Shown here one piece after another: positions 7,164 to 14,751 of a DNA stretch of 17,322 bases (position 1 is the stretch's first letter; each line of letters starts with the position of its first letter). Made by a program: the position numbers and the translations under genes. The DNA comes from an uncultured Campylobacteraceae bacterium. Its GTDB lineage: Bacteria > Campylobacterota > Campylobacteria > Campylobacterales > Arcobacteraceae. The notes beneath the pieces are model-generated. The model saw nothing but the letters and a program-made list of their open reading frames with translations. It made no database searches and had not been told where the DNA came from. The stretch spans positions 1-17,322 of the forward strand of contig CAJXPH010000030.1 in assembly GCA_913057765.1 (NCBI GenBank), read 5' to 3'.

Positions 7164-9275
7164 ATGATAAATGAAATATTAAAACGAGATGGAACACATG
7201 AAGCATTCCAAGAATTTAAGATTAAAGATGCGATAAAAAAAGCATTTAAAAGTGCACATGTAACATATGATTCAGTAGTAAATTTAAATGTAATTGAATT
7301 ATTGAAAAAGAAAAGAGTTATTGCCGTTGAAGACATTCAAGATGCAATTGAAGAAGAATTGTATAAAGCAAGATATTTTGATGTAATGAAATCTTTTATG
7401 TTGTATAGACATATGCATAAAATGCAAAGAGAACAAGTACTTGGATTAAGCGAAGATACTACTTATATAAATTCTACACAAACTATAGAAGAATATATTA
7501 ATGGAACAGATTGGAGAATCAAAGCAAACTCCAATACTGGCTATTCTCATGCAGGACTTATTAACAATAGTGCAGGAAAAGTTATTGCAAACTATTGGCT
7601 TGATAAAATTTATTCTAAAGAAGAAGGCTTATCTCACAGAAATGCAGACTATCATATTCATGATTTAGATTGTTTAAGTGGATATTGTGCAGGTTGGAGT
7701 TTAAGAGTACTTCTTGATGAAGGATTTAATGGGGTTAGAGGAAGAGTAGAAAGTGATGCTCCTAATCATTTTAGAGAAGCATTGGGACAAATGGCAAACT
7801 TCTTAGGTATTTTACAAAGTGAGTGGGCTGGAGCTCAAGCATTTTCTTCTTTTGATACTTATTTAGCACCTTATGTGTTTAAAGATAAATTATCTTATAG
7901 CGAAGTAAAGAAAAATATTAGAAGCTTTATTTATAATTTAAATGTGCCAGCTAGATGGGGTCAAAGCCCATTTACAAATATAACAATTGATTGGACAGTT
8001 CCTAGAGATTTAAGTGATCAAATTCCGACAAAAAATCAAGTACATTTATTTAAAGATATTGAAGATGAAGAATTATTAGAATTTGCTAAGGAAAAAGGTC
8101 ATAAATCTTTAACGGATTTAACATATAATGATTTCCAAAAACAGATGAATATGATAAATAAAGCATATTATGAAATAATGACAGAAGGTGATAAAACAGG
8201 ACAACCTTTTACTTTTCCAATTCCTACCGTTAATATTACAGAAGATTTTGATTGGTATGGTGAAAATACAGATGTACTGTTCGAAAATACTGCAAAAATA
8301 GGTTCTTCATATTTTCAGAATTTTATTGGAAGTCAATATAAAAAAGATGAGAATGGAAAGTTAATACCAAATGAAAGTGCATATAAGCCAGGTCATGTTA
8401 GATCTATGTGTTGTAGGTTACAACTTGATTTAAGAGAACTTCTTAAACGTGGTGGTGGATTATTTGGTAGTGCTGAGATGACAGGAAGTATTGGTGTAGT
8501 TACAATAAATATGGCAAGACTTGGTTATTTATATAAAGATAATAAAGAAGCTCTAATGGAAAGATTAGTAGAGCTAATGGATTTAGCAAAATCTACTTTA
8601 GAGAAAAAAAGAGTTTTTGTTAATGAATTATATGATAGAGGATTATTCCCATATACAAAAAGATATCTACCTGGATTTAACAACCATTTTTCTACTATTG
8701 GAGTAAATGGTATTAATGAAATGATTGTTAACTTTACAGAAAAAAGATGTGACATTTCAAAAAATGAAGGAATAGAATTTGCTACAGAAATTCTTAACTT
8801 TATGAGAGAAAGAATGGTTCAATACCAAGAAGAAACTGGAAATTTATACAACCTTGAAGCAACACCAGCAGAAGGTACTACATATAGATTTGCAAAAGAA
8901 GATAAAAAAAGATATTCGGATATTCAACAAGCTGGATTTGGTAAAAATATTTATTATACAAACTCATCTCAGATCCCTGCTAATCTAACAGATGATGTTT
9001 TTGATGCATTAGATTTACAAGATGATTTACAAGGTAAATATACTGGAGGAACTGTACTTCACTTATACATGAAAGAGAAGATCTCTTCTACTGAAGCTTG
9101 TAGAAAACTAGTTAAAAATGTAATTTCTAATTATACTTTACCATATATTACAATTACACCATTATTTTCAATATGTCCAAAACATGGATATATAAATGGT
9201 GAATATGAATATTGTCCAAAGTGTGATGAAGAAATATTAGATGAAGAATTAAAAAATAAGGAGTTAATCGGATGA
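7164..9275 (+). CDS. nrdD: Anaerobic ribonucleoside-triphosphate reductase, main chain lacking its glycyl-radical domain
   Basis: The class III ribonucleotide reductase catalytic chain, which reduces NTPs to dNTPs without oxygen. Of its 703 residues, about 3-90 form an ATP-cone, the allosteric domain that sets overall activity. The NrdD barrel follows, with HIHDLD at 164-169, the conserved Cys175 in YCAGW and the Cys416/417 pair, which match the two active-site cysteine positions of the family. A C-terminal zinc site has Cys671, His674, Cys684 and Cys687 (CPKH and CPKC). The chain then ends 16 residues later. The usual C-terminal RV-x-GY glycyl-radical motif is absent and is instead encoded by the overlapping ORF at 9272-9430. 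So this chain should be inactive alone and need that peptide (inference). An AAGGA site supports ATG 7164. It is the first gene of the nrdD-glycyl peptide-nrdG operon. Confidence 0.93.
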   Translation: MINEILKRDGTHEAFQEFKIKDAIKKAFKSAHVTYDSVVNLNVIELLKKKRVIAVEDIQDAIEEELYKARYFDVMKSFMLYRHMHKMQREQVLGLSEDTTYINSTQTIEEYINGTDWRIKANSNTGYSHAGLINNSAGKVIANYWLDKIYSKEEGLSHRNADYHIHDLDCLSGYCAGWSLRVLLDEGFNGVRGRVESDAPNHFREALGQMANFLGILQSEWAGAQAFSSFDTYLAPYVFKDKLSYSEVKKNIRSFIYNLNVPARWGQSPFTNITIDWTVPRDLSDQIPTKNQVHLFKDIEDEELLEFAKEKGHKSLTDLTYNDFQKQMNMINKAYYEIMTEGDKTGQPFTFPIPTVNITEDFDWYGENTDVLFENTAKIGSSYFQNFIGSQYKKDENGKLIPNESAYKPGHVRSMCCRLQLDLRELLKRGGGLFGSAEMTGSIGVVTINMARLGYLYKDNKEALMERLVELMDLAKSTLEKKRVFVNELYDRGLFPYTKRYLPGFNNHFSTIGVNGINEMIVNFTEKRCDISKNEGIEFATEILNFMRERMVQYQEETGNLYNLEATPAEGTTYRFAKEDKKRYSDIQQAGFGKNIYYTNSSQIPANLTDDVFDALDLQDDLQGKYTGGTVLHLYMKEKISSTEACRKLVKNVISNYTLPYITITPLFSICPKHGYINGEYEYCPKCDEEILDEELKNKELIG
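9257..9263 (+). promoter_or_regulatory. Strong Shine-Dalgarno site for the glycyl-radical ORF
   Basis: TAAGGAG lies 8 bases before ATG 9272, inside the last codons of nrdD. It is one of the best Shine-Dalgarno matches in the window and is correctly spaced, which argues that the downstream ORF is translated on purpose and is not the debris of a frameshift. Confidence 0.75.
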
Positions 9276-9430
9276 GAAGTATAGAACCTGAAAAATTACA
9301 AAGTAAAAGAACAAAGTGTATTGTGTATACAAGAGTTATGGGATACCATAGACCCGTAGAAAGTTTTAATATTGGTAAAAAAGGTGAACACCAAGAAAGA
9401 TTACAATTTATTGAAAAATGTAATTCATAG
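9272..9430 (+). CDS. Separate glycyl-radical domain peptide of anaerobic ribonucleotide reductase (split NrdD C-terminus)
   Basis: A 52-aa ORF encoding what is normally the C-terminus of NrdD. It contains TRVMGYHRPVESFN followed by GKKGEHQER, the glycyl-radical loop, with Gly24 as the residue NrdG would activate. It starts with an ATGA overlap at the nrdD stop, in the -1 frame, behind TAAGGAG (9257-9263), so reinitiation or independent initiation is likely. In one-chain NrdD proteins this segment follows the zinc site after a linker of roughly 30 residues. Here the linker is broken and each side keeps part of it. An analogy is GrcA (YfiD) of E. coli, a stand-alone glycyl-radical subunit for pyruvate formate-lyase. 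A one-base assembly error between 9260 and 9275 would also create the split, but the well-placed ribosome-binding site argues against it. The 3' end overlaps nrdG. Confidence 0.85.
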   Translation: MRSIEPEKLQSKRTKCIVYTRVMGYHRPVESFNIGKKGEHQERLQFIEKCNS

Positions 9431-10082
9431 TATTACCAAATTTACTACTACTGATTATAAAGATCATTTATCTTGTGTTGTATGGTTTACATCATGCAAC
9501 ATGAGATGTCTTTATTGTTATAACCCTGATATAGTCATGGCAAAAGAAGGAAATTATTCTTTAAATGATTTATATACATTTCTTAAAAAAAGAGTAGGTT
9601 TATTAGATGGGGTTGTATTAAGTGGTGGTGAAGCTACAACTCATGATTTAATTGAGATTTGTGAAAATATTACAAATTTAGGATTTAAAATAAAACTTGA
9701 TACTAATGGAAGTAATCCTAAACTTTTAAAGAAGTTACTGGATAGTTATCTTCTTGATTATGTAGCAATAGATTTTAAAGCTCCTGAGGATAAATATAAA
9801 GAGATTACAAAGAGTTCATTATATAATGAATTTATAGAAAGTTTAAATATTCTTAAAAATAGTGATTGTAAATATGAAGTTAGAACTACATTACATAATG
9901 ATTTATTAGATGTAAATGATATAAACTCTATGCAAAAAACACTTGTAAATAATGGCTATAATCAAGATTTTTATATACAAAAATTTTTAGAAGTAGAAAA
10001 CCTTTCTAATTTGGAAGGCTCTCAAAAATTATTTGATACAAATAGTTTAAATAAAGATTTAAATATCGTTTGGAGAAATTAA
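9411..10082 (+). CDS. nrdG: Anaerobic ribonucleotide reductase activating protein (radical SAM)
   Basis: The radical-SAM activase that puts the glycyl radical on the NrdD system. From the chosen start it is 223 aa, with the cluster motif Cys29/Cys33/Cys36 (CNMRCLYC) and the SAM-binding SGGE motif near residue 70. Its position directly after nrdD and the glycyl peptide supports the assignment over other activases. The start is uncertain: no ATG is available. TTG 9411 gives an N-terminus close to family expectation, with few residues before ITKFT. GTG 9384, TTG 9372 or a rare ATT 9423 are alternatives, and none has a strong ribosome-binding site. It overlaps the glycyl-peptide ORF by 20 bases, so translational coupling is likely. 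The 3' end overlaps the convergent response regulator gene by 24 bases. Confidence 0.88.
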   Translation: MKNVIHSITKFTTTDYKDHLSCVVWFTSCNMRCLYCYNPDIVMAKEGNYSLNDLYTFLKKRVGLLDGVVLSGGEATTHDLIEICENITNLGFKIKLDTNGSNPKLLKKLLDSYLLDYVAIDFKAPEDKYKEITKSSLYNEFIESLNILKNSDCKYEVRTTLHNDLLDVNDINSMQKTLVNNGYNQDFYIQKFLEVENLSNLEGSQKLFDTNSLNKDLNIVWRN

Positions 10083-10748
10083 ATACCCCTGCCCAGGGAT
10101 ATTTCTTATTAACTCTTTAGATGTTTTAGCTCTTAACCTTTTTATAAAAGTTCGTAATCTTTCATCGGTAATCTTTTCTTCATTCCATAATCTCGATTTA
10201 ATCATTTCAATATTCACTATATCTTTTTTATTTTCAATAAGTAAAGATATAAATTGTTTTTCTCTTTTTGTAATATTAACTAACTTATCATCTTCAAAAA
10301 GGTTATTGGTATTGTTATCAAAACTAAAATGTTGATTTAAACATATAATTCTATGCTTATTTAATTTTTTTGCTAAAAAGATTAAATACTCTAATACTTC
10401 TTCTGGGTCAAAAGGTTTAATAAAATATTTTGTAATACCAATATCAATTGCTTTTAATAATTTATCTTTATCTGAGAATGCACTTAATACAATAATAGGT
10501 ATTTCTTCATTTATTTCTTTTATTTTTTTTGTCATTTCTAAACCATCAAGTTTTGGCATCATAATATCTGTTATTACAATATCAGGACTAATTTTTTTAA
10601 ATTTAGTAAGACCTTCTTGCCCATTATTTGCAACAGTAAAAGAGAAAAAATAATCAGATAATGCATCTTTTAGCAATTTTGAAATATTTACCTCATCTTC
10701 AACGAAAAGAATTTTAAGCTCTTTTAATAAGATTTCATCACTTGACAT
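10059..10748 (-). CDS. OmpR/PhoB-family response regulator
   Basis: A 229-aa DNA-binding response regulator. The receiver (about 10-130) is canonical: Glu17/Asp18 acidic pair, phosphoacceptor Asp61 (ITDIMMP), Ser89, Lys111 (FIKPF). The C-terminal winged helix (about 135-227) has the recognition-helix region ERLRTFIKRLR and ends in PGQGYLI, as in OmpR-type regulators. It starts 3 bases after the stop of the histidine kinase gene with a good AGGAG site (complement of 10757-10761), so the two are a cognate pair. They form an operon with hemB. The 3' end overlaps nrdG by 24 bases tail to tail. The signal and the target genes are not visible; autoregulation and control of hemB or nrdD are open possibilities. 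Confidence 0.93.
   Translation of the reverse strand: MSSDEILLKELKILFVEDEVNISKLLKDALSDYFFSFTVANNGQEGLTKFKKISPDIVITDIMMPKLDGLEMTKKIKEINEEIPIIVLSAFSDKDKLLKAIDIGITKYFIKPFDPEEVLEYLIFLAKKLNKHRIICLNQHFSFDNNTNNLFEDDKLVNITKREKQFISLLIENKKDIVNIEMIKSRLWNEEKITDERLRTFIKRLRAKTSKELIRNIPGQGYLISPNDI
10083..10102 (+). terminator. Possible terminator hairpin after nrdG
   Basis: ATACCCCT (10083-10090), loop GCCC, AGGGATAT (10095-10102): an 8-pair stem with one mismatch, immediately after the nrdG stop and unusually GC-rich for this genome. The following TTTCTTATT is only weakly T-rich. The same bases encode the conserved GQGY wing of the convergent response regulator, so the hairpin could be a coincidence of coding. 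Confidence 0.3.
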
Positions 10749-10751
10749 TTT

Positions 10752-11948
10752 CTAATCTCCTAAAGGTATTTTTATTAAAAATTGAAGCCCATCATCAATA
10801 TTTTTTGCTTCAATTGTTCCATTTAAACTTTTTTCTATAATCATTTTTGACATAAACAGACCAAGTCCTGTACCATTACTTTGGTGTTTTGTCGTAAAAT
10901 ATGGTTCAAATATTTTATCTAAATTATCTGTTCCACCAGCTTTATCAGAATAAGAAATTAAAACATATTCTTCCTCTTTATAAACTTTAATATCAACTAT
11001 TTTTTCAGATATATGGTTGATATTAAATGCTTCACTTGAATTTTGGATAAGATTTATTATAACTTGTGAAAATTCATTTAAAACACCAAAAACTTCTATT
11101 TTTTCAAAATCTTTGTTTGTATTAATGTCTTCTCTTTCTAATAACTTTTTTGTTATCAATAAAGCATCGTCAATAGCGATATCAATAAAAAACTTCTCTT
11201 TTACTTTATTTGGATTAAAGAAGTTTGAAAAATCATCAATTGTTTGAGACATATTTTCAATGATAATTAAAGATTCTTTGTAATATTGATTAAGTTTCTC
11301 TTTATTGTCATTTTTAGCAGACTTTTTAATATTAAACATTGTTAAACTAAGTTCTGTTAATGGTTGTCTCCATTGATGCGCAATATTTGCAAGCATTTGA
11401 CCTAAACTTGCCATTCTAGATTGCCAAAATAACATTTTTTGTTTTTCTTTGTTTTTTAAAATCTCTTCTTGTACTCTTTGCTCTAAGGTTTGATTTAATT
11501 CAAGCAATTGTGCAGTCTGCTCACTAACTCTTTGTTCTAAAGTTTTATTTAAAAGCTCAAGCTCTTCATCTTTCTTTTCTAATGCTATTTTTAATTCAAC
11601 TTCTTTTGTTACATCATAACGAATTGCAATAAACTCTTTTATATTATTATTTTCATCAAGAATAGGAGTTATTGTTGTATTTAAATATACGGTTGAACCA
11701 TCTTTACATAAGTTTTTTGCAGTTGTTTTATATGGTTTTTTTGAAAGAATTGATTTCCAAAGAAGCTCAAAAGTCTCCTTTGAAACATCAGGGTGTCTAA
11801 TTATATTATGGTTACTACCAATTAGCTCTTTTTTTGAATAACCAGAAATCTTACAAAATTCATCATTTACAAAAGTAATTACACCTCTTGTATCTGTTTT
11901 AGAGACGATATTCGAGTTTTCTATAGCTTCTTGATAAGTTTGTCCCAT
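10752..11948 (-). CDS. Cytoplasmic PAS-domain sensor histidine kinase
   Basis: A 398-aa histidine kinase without membrane segments, so it senses something inside the cell. An Aer-like PAS domain (about 8-118) contains NHNIIRHPD at 46-54. A coiled coil (about 118-175) contains two copies of TLEQRV. The phospho-accepting His191 is in IAHQWRQPL, the H-box type common in Campylobacterota kinases. An HATPase domain follows, with the N-box around Asn299-Asn303, a G1 box (SDKAGG, 334-339), an F-box (IFEPYFTTK) and a G2 box (GTGLGLFM, 359-366). The start lies 8 bases after the hemB stop with no clear Shine-Dalgarno sequence, so translation is probably coupled to hemB. The response regulator follows after 3 bases. 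The PAS similarity to Aer suggests a flavin or redox signal, which is inference; haem or another ligand is not excluded. Confidence 0.93.
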   Translation of the reverse strand: MGQTYQEAIENSNIVSKTDTRGVITFVNDEFCKISGYSKKELIGSNHNIIRHPDVSKETFELLWKSILSKKPYKTTAKNLCKDGSTVYLNTTITPILDENNNIKEFIAIRYDVTKEVELKIALEKKDEELELLNKTLEQRVSEQTAQLLELNQTLEQRVQEEILKNKEKQKMLFWQSRMASLGQMLANIAHQWRQPLTELSLTMFNIKKSAKNDNKEKLNQYYKESLIIIENMSQTIDDFSNFFNPNKVKEKFFIDIAIDDALLITKKLLEREDINTNKDFEKIEVFGVLNEFSQVIINLIQNSSEAFNINHISEKIVDIKVYKEEEYVLISYSDKAGGTDNLDKIFEPYFTTKHQSNGTGLGLFMSKMIIEKSLNGTIEAKNIDDGLQFLIKIPLGD

Positions 11949-11956
11949 AATATATT

Positions 11957-12931
11957 TTACTTTTTGTTTAAAAGTTCACAAGCTTCTTTTGCATGATAGG
12001 TAATAATTAAATCTGCACCAGCTCTTTTAAATCCAGTTAGAGTTTCTATCATCACTCTTTCATAATCAATAAGACCAGCAGCACCTGCATGTTTAAGCAT
12101 TGCATACTCTCCACTTACATTATAAGCACAAATTGGAAGATTTGATTCATTTCTAATGTCTCTAATAACGTCCATAAATGCTAAAGCAGGTTTAACCATT
12201 AGAATATCAGCACCTTCTTTTTCGTCTTGTAAAGATTCTTCTAAAGCTTCTAATCTATTAGCAGGATTCATTTGGTATGTTCTTCTGTCTCCAAAGCTTG
12301 GACTAGATTCTGCAACGTCTCTAAATGGTCCATAATATGCACTTGCAAATTTAGTAGAGTATGCCATTATTGGTAAGTTTGGAAAACCATTTTCATCTAA
12401 TGCTTCTCTTAGTGTTTCAATAATACCGTCCATCATTCCTGATGGTGCAATCATATCAGCACCAGCACGTGCGTGAACAATTGCTTGTAGTGCAGAAATT
12501 TCTAATGTTTTATCATTATCAACAGTTTCAGTTTCAGGATCTAAAATTCCACAATGTCCATGATCTGTATATTCACAGAAACATAAGTCAGTAACAATAA
12601 ACATATCAGGGAATTTAGTTTTAATAGCTCTTATAGTCCTAGAAATAATACTTTCTTCACATAAACACTCACTACCAACTGAATCTTTTAAATCTGGAAT
12701 AGCAAATAAAATGATTGAATTTAAACCTATAGTTCTAATATATTCACACTCTTTTAATATTTCATCAATACTCATTTGAAAAACACCTGGCATTGATTCA
12801 ATTTCTTTTTTGAAATTTTCGCCTTCTTTTACAAATAGTGGATATATAAAATCATCTTTACTTAAACTAGTCTCTTGTACCAAATTTCTTAATGTCTGAT
12901 TAATTCTTAATCTTCTAAATCTTTTAAACAT
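11957..12931 (-). CDS. hemB: Delta-aminolevulinic acid dehydratase (porphobilinogen synthase)
   Basis: Condenses two 5-aminolevulinate molecules to porphobilinogen, the second common step of tetrapyrrole synthesis. The 324-aa length is typical. Both Schiff-base lysine motifs are present: YSTKFASAYYGPFR and MVKPALAFMD. The metal site is the zinc type, with the cysteines in CFCEYTDHGHCG matching the E. coli pattern. The signature GADMIAPSGMMDG is intact. The frame stays open to a TTG at 12973, but ATG 12931 gives the family N-terminus (MFKRFRRLR) and has an AAAGG site about 8 bases upstream, so it is chosen. It is divergent from ribA with 60 bases between them, and is followed after 8 bases by a histidine kinase gene, an unusual operon partner for a haem gene. 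Confidence 0.95.
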   Translation of the reverse strand: MFKRFRRLRINQTLRNLVQETSLSKDDFIYPLFVKEGENFKKEIESMPGVFQMSIDEILKECEYIRTIGLNSIILFAIPDLKDSVGSECLCEESIISRTIRAIKTKFPDMFIVTDLCFCEYTDHGHCGILDPETETVDNDKTLEISALQAIVHARAGADMIAPSGMMDGIIETLREALDENGFPNLPIMAYSTKFASAYYGPFRDVAESSPSFGDRRTYQMNPANRLEALEESLQDEKEGADILMVKPALAFMDVIRDIRNESNLPICAYNVSGEYAMLKHAGAAGLIDYERVMIETLTGFKRAGADLIITYHAKEACELLNKK

Positions 12932-12950
12932 ATTATTTACCTTTGTTAGA

Positions 12951-12956
12951 TATAAT
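12951..12956 (+). promoter_or_regulatory. Probable -10 box of the ribA operon
   Basis: A perfect TATAAT lies 36 bases before the ribA start codon, in the 60-base gap between the divergent hemB and ribA genes. Transcription would begin near 12963. An AAAAGG site (about 12984-12989) then sits just before ATG 12992. No clear -35 box is seen, which is normal for Campylobacterota housekeeping promoters. The hemB promoter must overlap this region on the other strand. Confidence 0.5.
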
Positions 12957-12991
12957 CTTGAGCATTTTATCAACTTAAGGTTTAAAAGGTT

Positions 12992-13567
12992 ATGAATATA
13001 GAGAAATCAAATATTGCTAATTTACCTACAAAATATGGAAAATTTAAAATAAGAGCTTACAAGCAAGATAATCAAGAACATTTGGCAATTATGAGTGTTA
13101 ATTTTGAGAAAATTGAAGCACCTTATGTAAGAATTCACTCAGAGTGTTTAACTGGTGATACATTAGGGAGTCTTAAGTGTGATTGTCAAAATCAACTAGA
13201 CTTAGCTTTGAAATTTATTGCTGCACATGGCGGATTAGTAATATATCACAGACAAGAGGGACGAAATATAGGTTTACTAAATAAAGTAAATGCCTATGCA
13301 CTGCAAGATGCAGGAAGAAATACAATTGAAGCAAATTTAGAACTTGGATTTGGAGAAGATGATAGAGATTATTCTATTGTTAAAGAGATATTTAATGATT
13401 TAAAATTAAAAGATATTAAACTAATTACAAATAATCCTAAAAAAATCAATTATGTTGAGTCATTAGGAATTAATATTGCTGAGAGAATTCCAGCAATAAC
13501 TAAATCAAATAAATACAATGAAGATTATATAAATACGAAAAAAGAGCATATGGGACATTTATTTTAA
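12992..13567 (+). CDS. ribA: GTP cyclohydrolase II
   Basis: Opens GTP to 2,5-diamino-6-ribosylamino-4-pyrimidinone 5'-phosphate, with release of formate and pyrophosphate: the first step of riboflavin synthesis. At 191 aa it is close to E. coli RibA (196), so it is a stand-alone enzyme without the RibB (DHBP synthase) domain. Zinc ligands Cys52, Cys63 and Cys65 are in ECLTGDTLGSLKCDC, and the catalytic loop HRQEGRNIGL is present (the family usually has RQEGRGIGL). It is the first gene of the rightward cluster, and its stop overlaps the rsmG start by one base (TAATG). Confidence 0.95.
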   Translation: MNIEKSNIANLPTKYGKFKIRAYKQDNQEHLAIMSVNFEKIEAPYVRIHSECLTGDTLGSLKCDCQNQLDLALKFIAAHGGLVIYHRQEGRNIGLLNKVNAYALQDAGRNTIEANLELGFGEDDRDYSIVKEIFNDLKLKDIKLITNNPKKINYVESLGINIAERIPAITKSNKYNEDYINTKKEHMGHLF

Positions 13568-14148
13568 TGGATTTTCAAACTAACTTAAAAAATATTGTCT
13601 TAGATGATGAATTTTCAAAAAGATGTGATGTTTTTACTTCTTTATTGCAACAATGGGGAAAAGTACACAATTTAAGTGGAAGATTAACTACTGATGATAT
13701 TAAAGAAAATATTATTGACTCTATTTACCCTTTACAATATTTAGATACTTTTAGTAGTTTTGCTGATATTGGTACAGGTGCTGGTTATCCAGGCCTTATA
13801 ATAGCTATGGCAAAATCAGATGTAAAGTGTTACTTAATTGAACCTAGACTAAAAAGAGTTGCTTTTCTAAATTTTGTAAAAAACTCTTTAGGACTAAAAA
13901 ATATTGAAGTTATAGGGAAAAGAGTTGAGGAAGTAGAAAATGTAAAAGTAGATTTAGTAACATCAAGAGCTGTTACTAATACAAAATTACTACTAGATAT
14001 TACAAAAAATATTTCTACTGATAATACAAGCTTTCTTTTTTATAAAGGAAGTCTTCTAGAAAGCGAAATAGAAGATGCCAAACTTGAGAATACACAAGTT
14101 TATTCTCGAAAAGATAGAAACTATTTATATTTAAAAGGTTCTAAATGA
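13567..14148 (+). CDS. rsmG: 16S rRNA (guanine527-N7)-methyltransferase
   Basis: Formerly GidB. It adds m7G at position 527 of 16S rRNA using SAM. The 193-aa protein has the SAM-binding motif FADIGTGAGYPGL (65-77), an acidic motif IEPRLKRVAFL and the VDLVTSRAV motif typical of RsmG. It is slightly shorter than E. coli RsmG (207) but complete. Its start overlaps the ribA stop by one base. Its end overlaps the next gene by four bases (ATGA), so the three genes are translationally coupled. Confidence 0.94.
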   Translation: MDFQTNLKNIVLDDEFSKRCDVFTSLLQQWGKVHNLSGRLTTDDIKENIIDSIYPLQYLDTFSSFADIGTGAGYPGLIIAMAKSDVKCYLIEPRLKRVAFLNFVKNSLGLKNIEVIGKRVEEVENVKVDLVTSRAVTNTKLLLDITKNISTDNTSFLFYKGSLLESEIEDAKLENTQVYSRKDRNYLYLKGSK

Positions 14149-14363
14149 TTTTAAAATTTTTAGCAATAGCCGTTGTCCTTTTTTTAATTTATATTGTTTT
14201 ATTTAAAAAAGACAGAGAAAAAAGTGTAACGAAAAAAGAAGATGAAAAAATTGAAGATGTTATGGTAGAATGTCCTACTTGTAGTACATTTGTATCTAAA
14301 AAAGAAGCAATCTTAAGTAATGGACATTTTTACTGTTCAAAAGAATGTCTTATAAATAAATAG
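14145..14363 (+). CDS. PP0621-like membrane-anchored zinc-ribbon protein (72 aa)
   Basis: A 72-aa protein with one N-terminal membrane helix (about residues 2-20). A charged linker follows, then a C-terminal zinc site with Cys43/Cys46 (CPTC) and Cys64/Cys68 (CSKEC). The order helix, linker, VECPTC, FYCSKEC matches the PP0621 family of uncharacterised small proteins. The charged linker after the helix (KKDREK) suggests the zinc domain is cytoplasmic. It overlaps rsmG by four bases. The family is recognised from memory; the function is unknown. Confidence 0.8.
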   Translation: MILKFLAIAVVLFLIYIVLFKKDREKSVTKKEDEKIEDVMVECPTCSTFVSKKEAILSNGHFYCSKECLINK

Positions 14364-14376
14364 AAAGGTAACAAGA

Positions 14377-14748
14377 ATGATATTATTAGGTGATAATTTA
14401 ATTCCATATGAAGAACTTATTTTAATTGATAGTATTTGGGATATTGAACATTCTCTTCCAAATTCTACTTTAATATATAACTATGATGAGAACCTATTAA
14501 CTTATTGTAATAAAAATAAATTAAATAGTGCAATCATTGTAACCTCTATAAAAGAAGCTATATATTCTAATGCATTAGGCGCTAAATATATAATTTGTGA
14601 GAAAAAACTTGCAAAAAATATTCAAAAAATAGCTGAAAATTATATGTTCGACTCGAAAGTACTTGCTATTATTGAACAAGAAAAAGAAATTGAAGATATT
14701 GCTTTAGCAGAAATAGATGGACTGATTTACAAAGATTTATTAAAATAA
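14377..14748 (+). CDS. Unknown conserved-looking protein (123 aa)
   Basis: I do not recognise this family with certainty. It is a 123-aa soluble protein without signal peptide or membrane segment. Hydrophobic strands alternate with charged helices (SAIIVTS, AKYIICE, SKVLAIIE), suggesting a small alpha/beta fold. A good GAAAGG site at 14363-14368 precedes ATG 14377. It is 13 bases after the PP0621-like gene and 3 bases before the cytochrome gene, clearly part of the ribA-glyS cluster. Confidence 0.75.
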   Translation: MILLGDNLIPYEELILIDSIWDIEHSLPNSTLIYNYDENLLTYCNKNKLNSAIIVTSIKEAIYSNALGAKYIICEKKLAKNIQKIAENYMFDSKVLAIIEQEKEIEDIALAEIDGLIYKDLLK

Positions 14749-14751
14749 AAT

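Noticed and set aside
8525..8755. A minus-strand open frame inside nrdD, and a similar one at 7151-7336.
   Set aside because: Both are antisense to conserved NrdD sequence and have no independent support.
9251..9275. Programmed -1 frameshift on the A_AAA_AAT run to fuse NrdD with the glycyl-radical domain.
   Set aside because: A -1 slip at this run meets a TAA at 9257-9259 at once. The -1 frame is open only from 9260, where I see no slippery heptamer. Reinitiation at ATG 9272 fits better.
12932..12973. A longer HemB starting at TTG 12973.
   Set aside because: The extra 14 residues do not look like the family N-terminus, and ATG 12931 has a proper ribosome-binding site; the extension covers the divergent promoter region.
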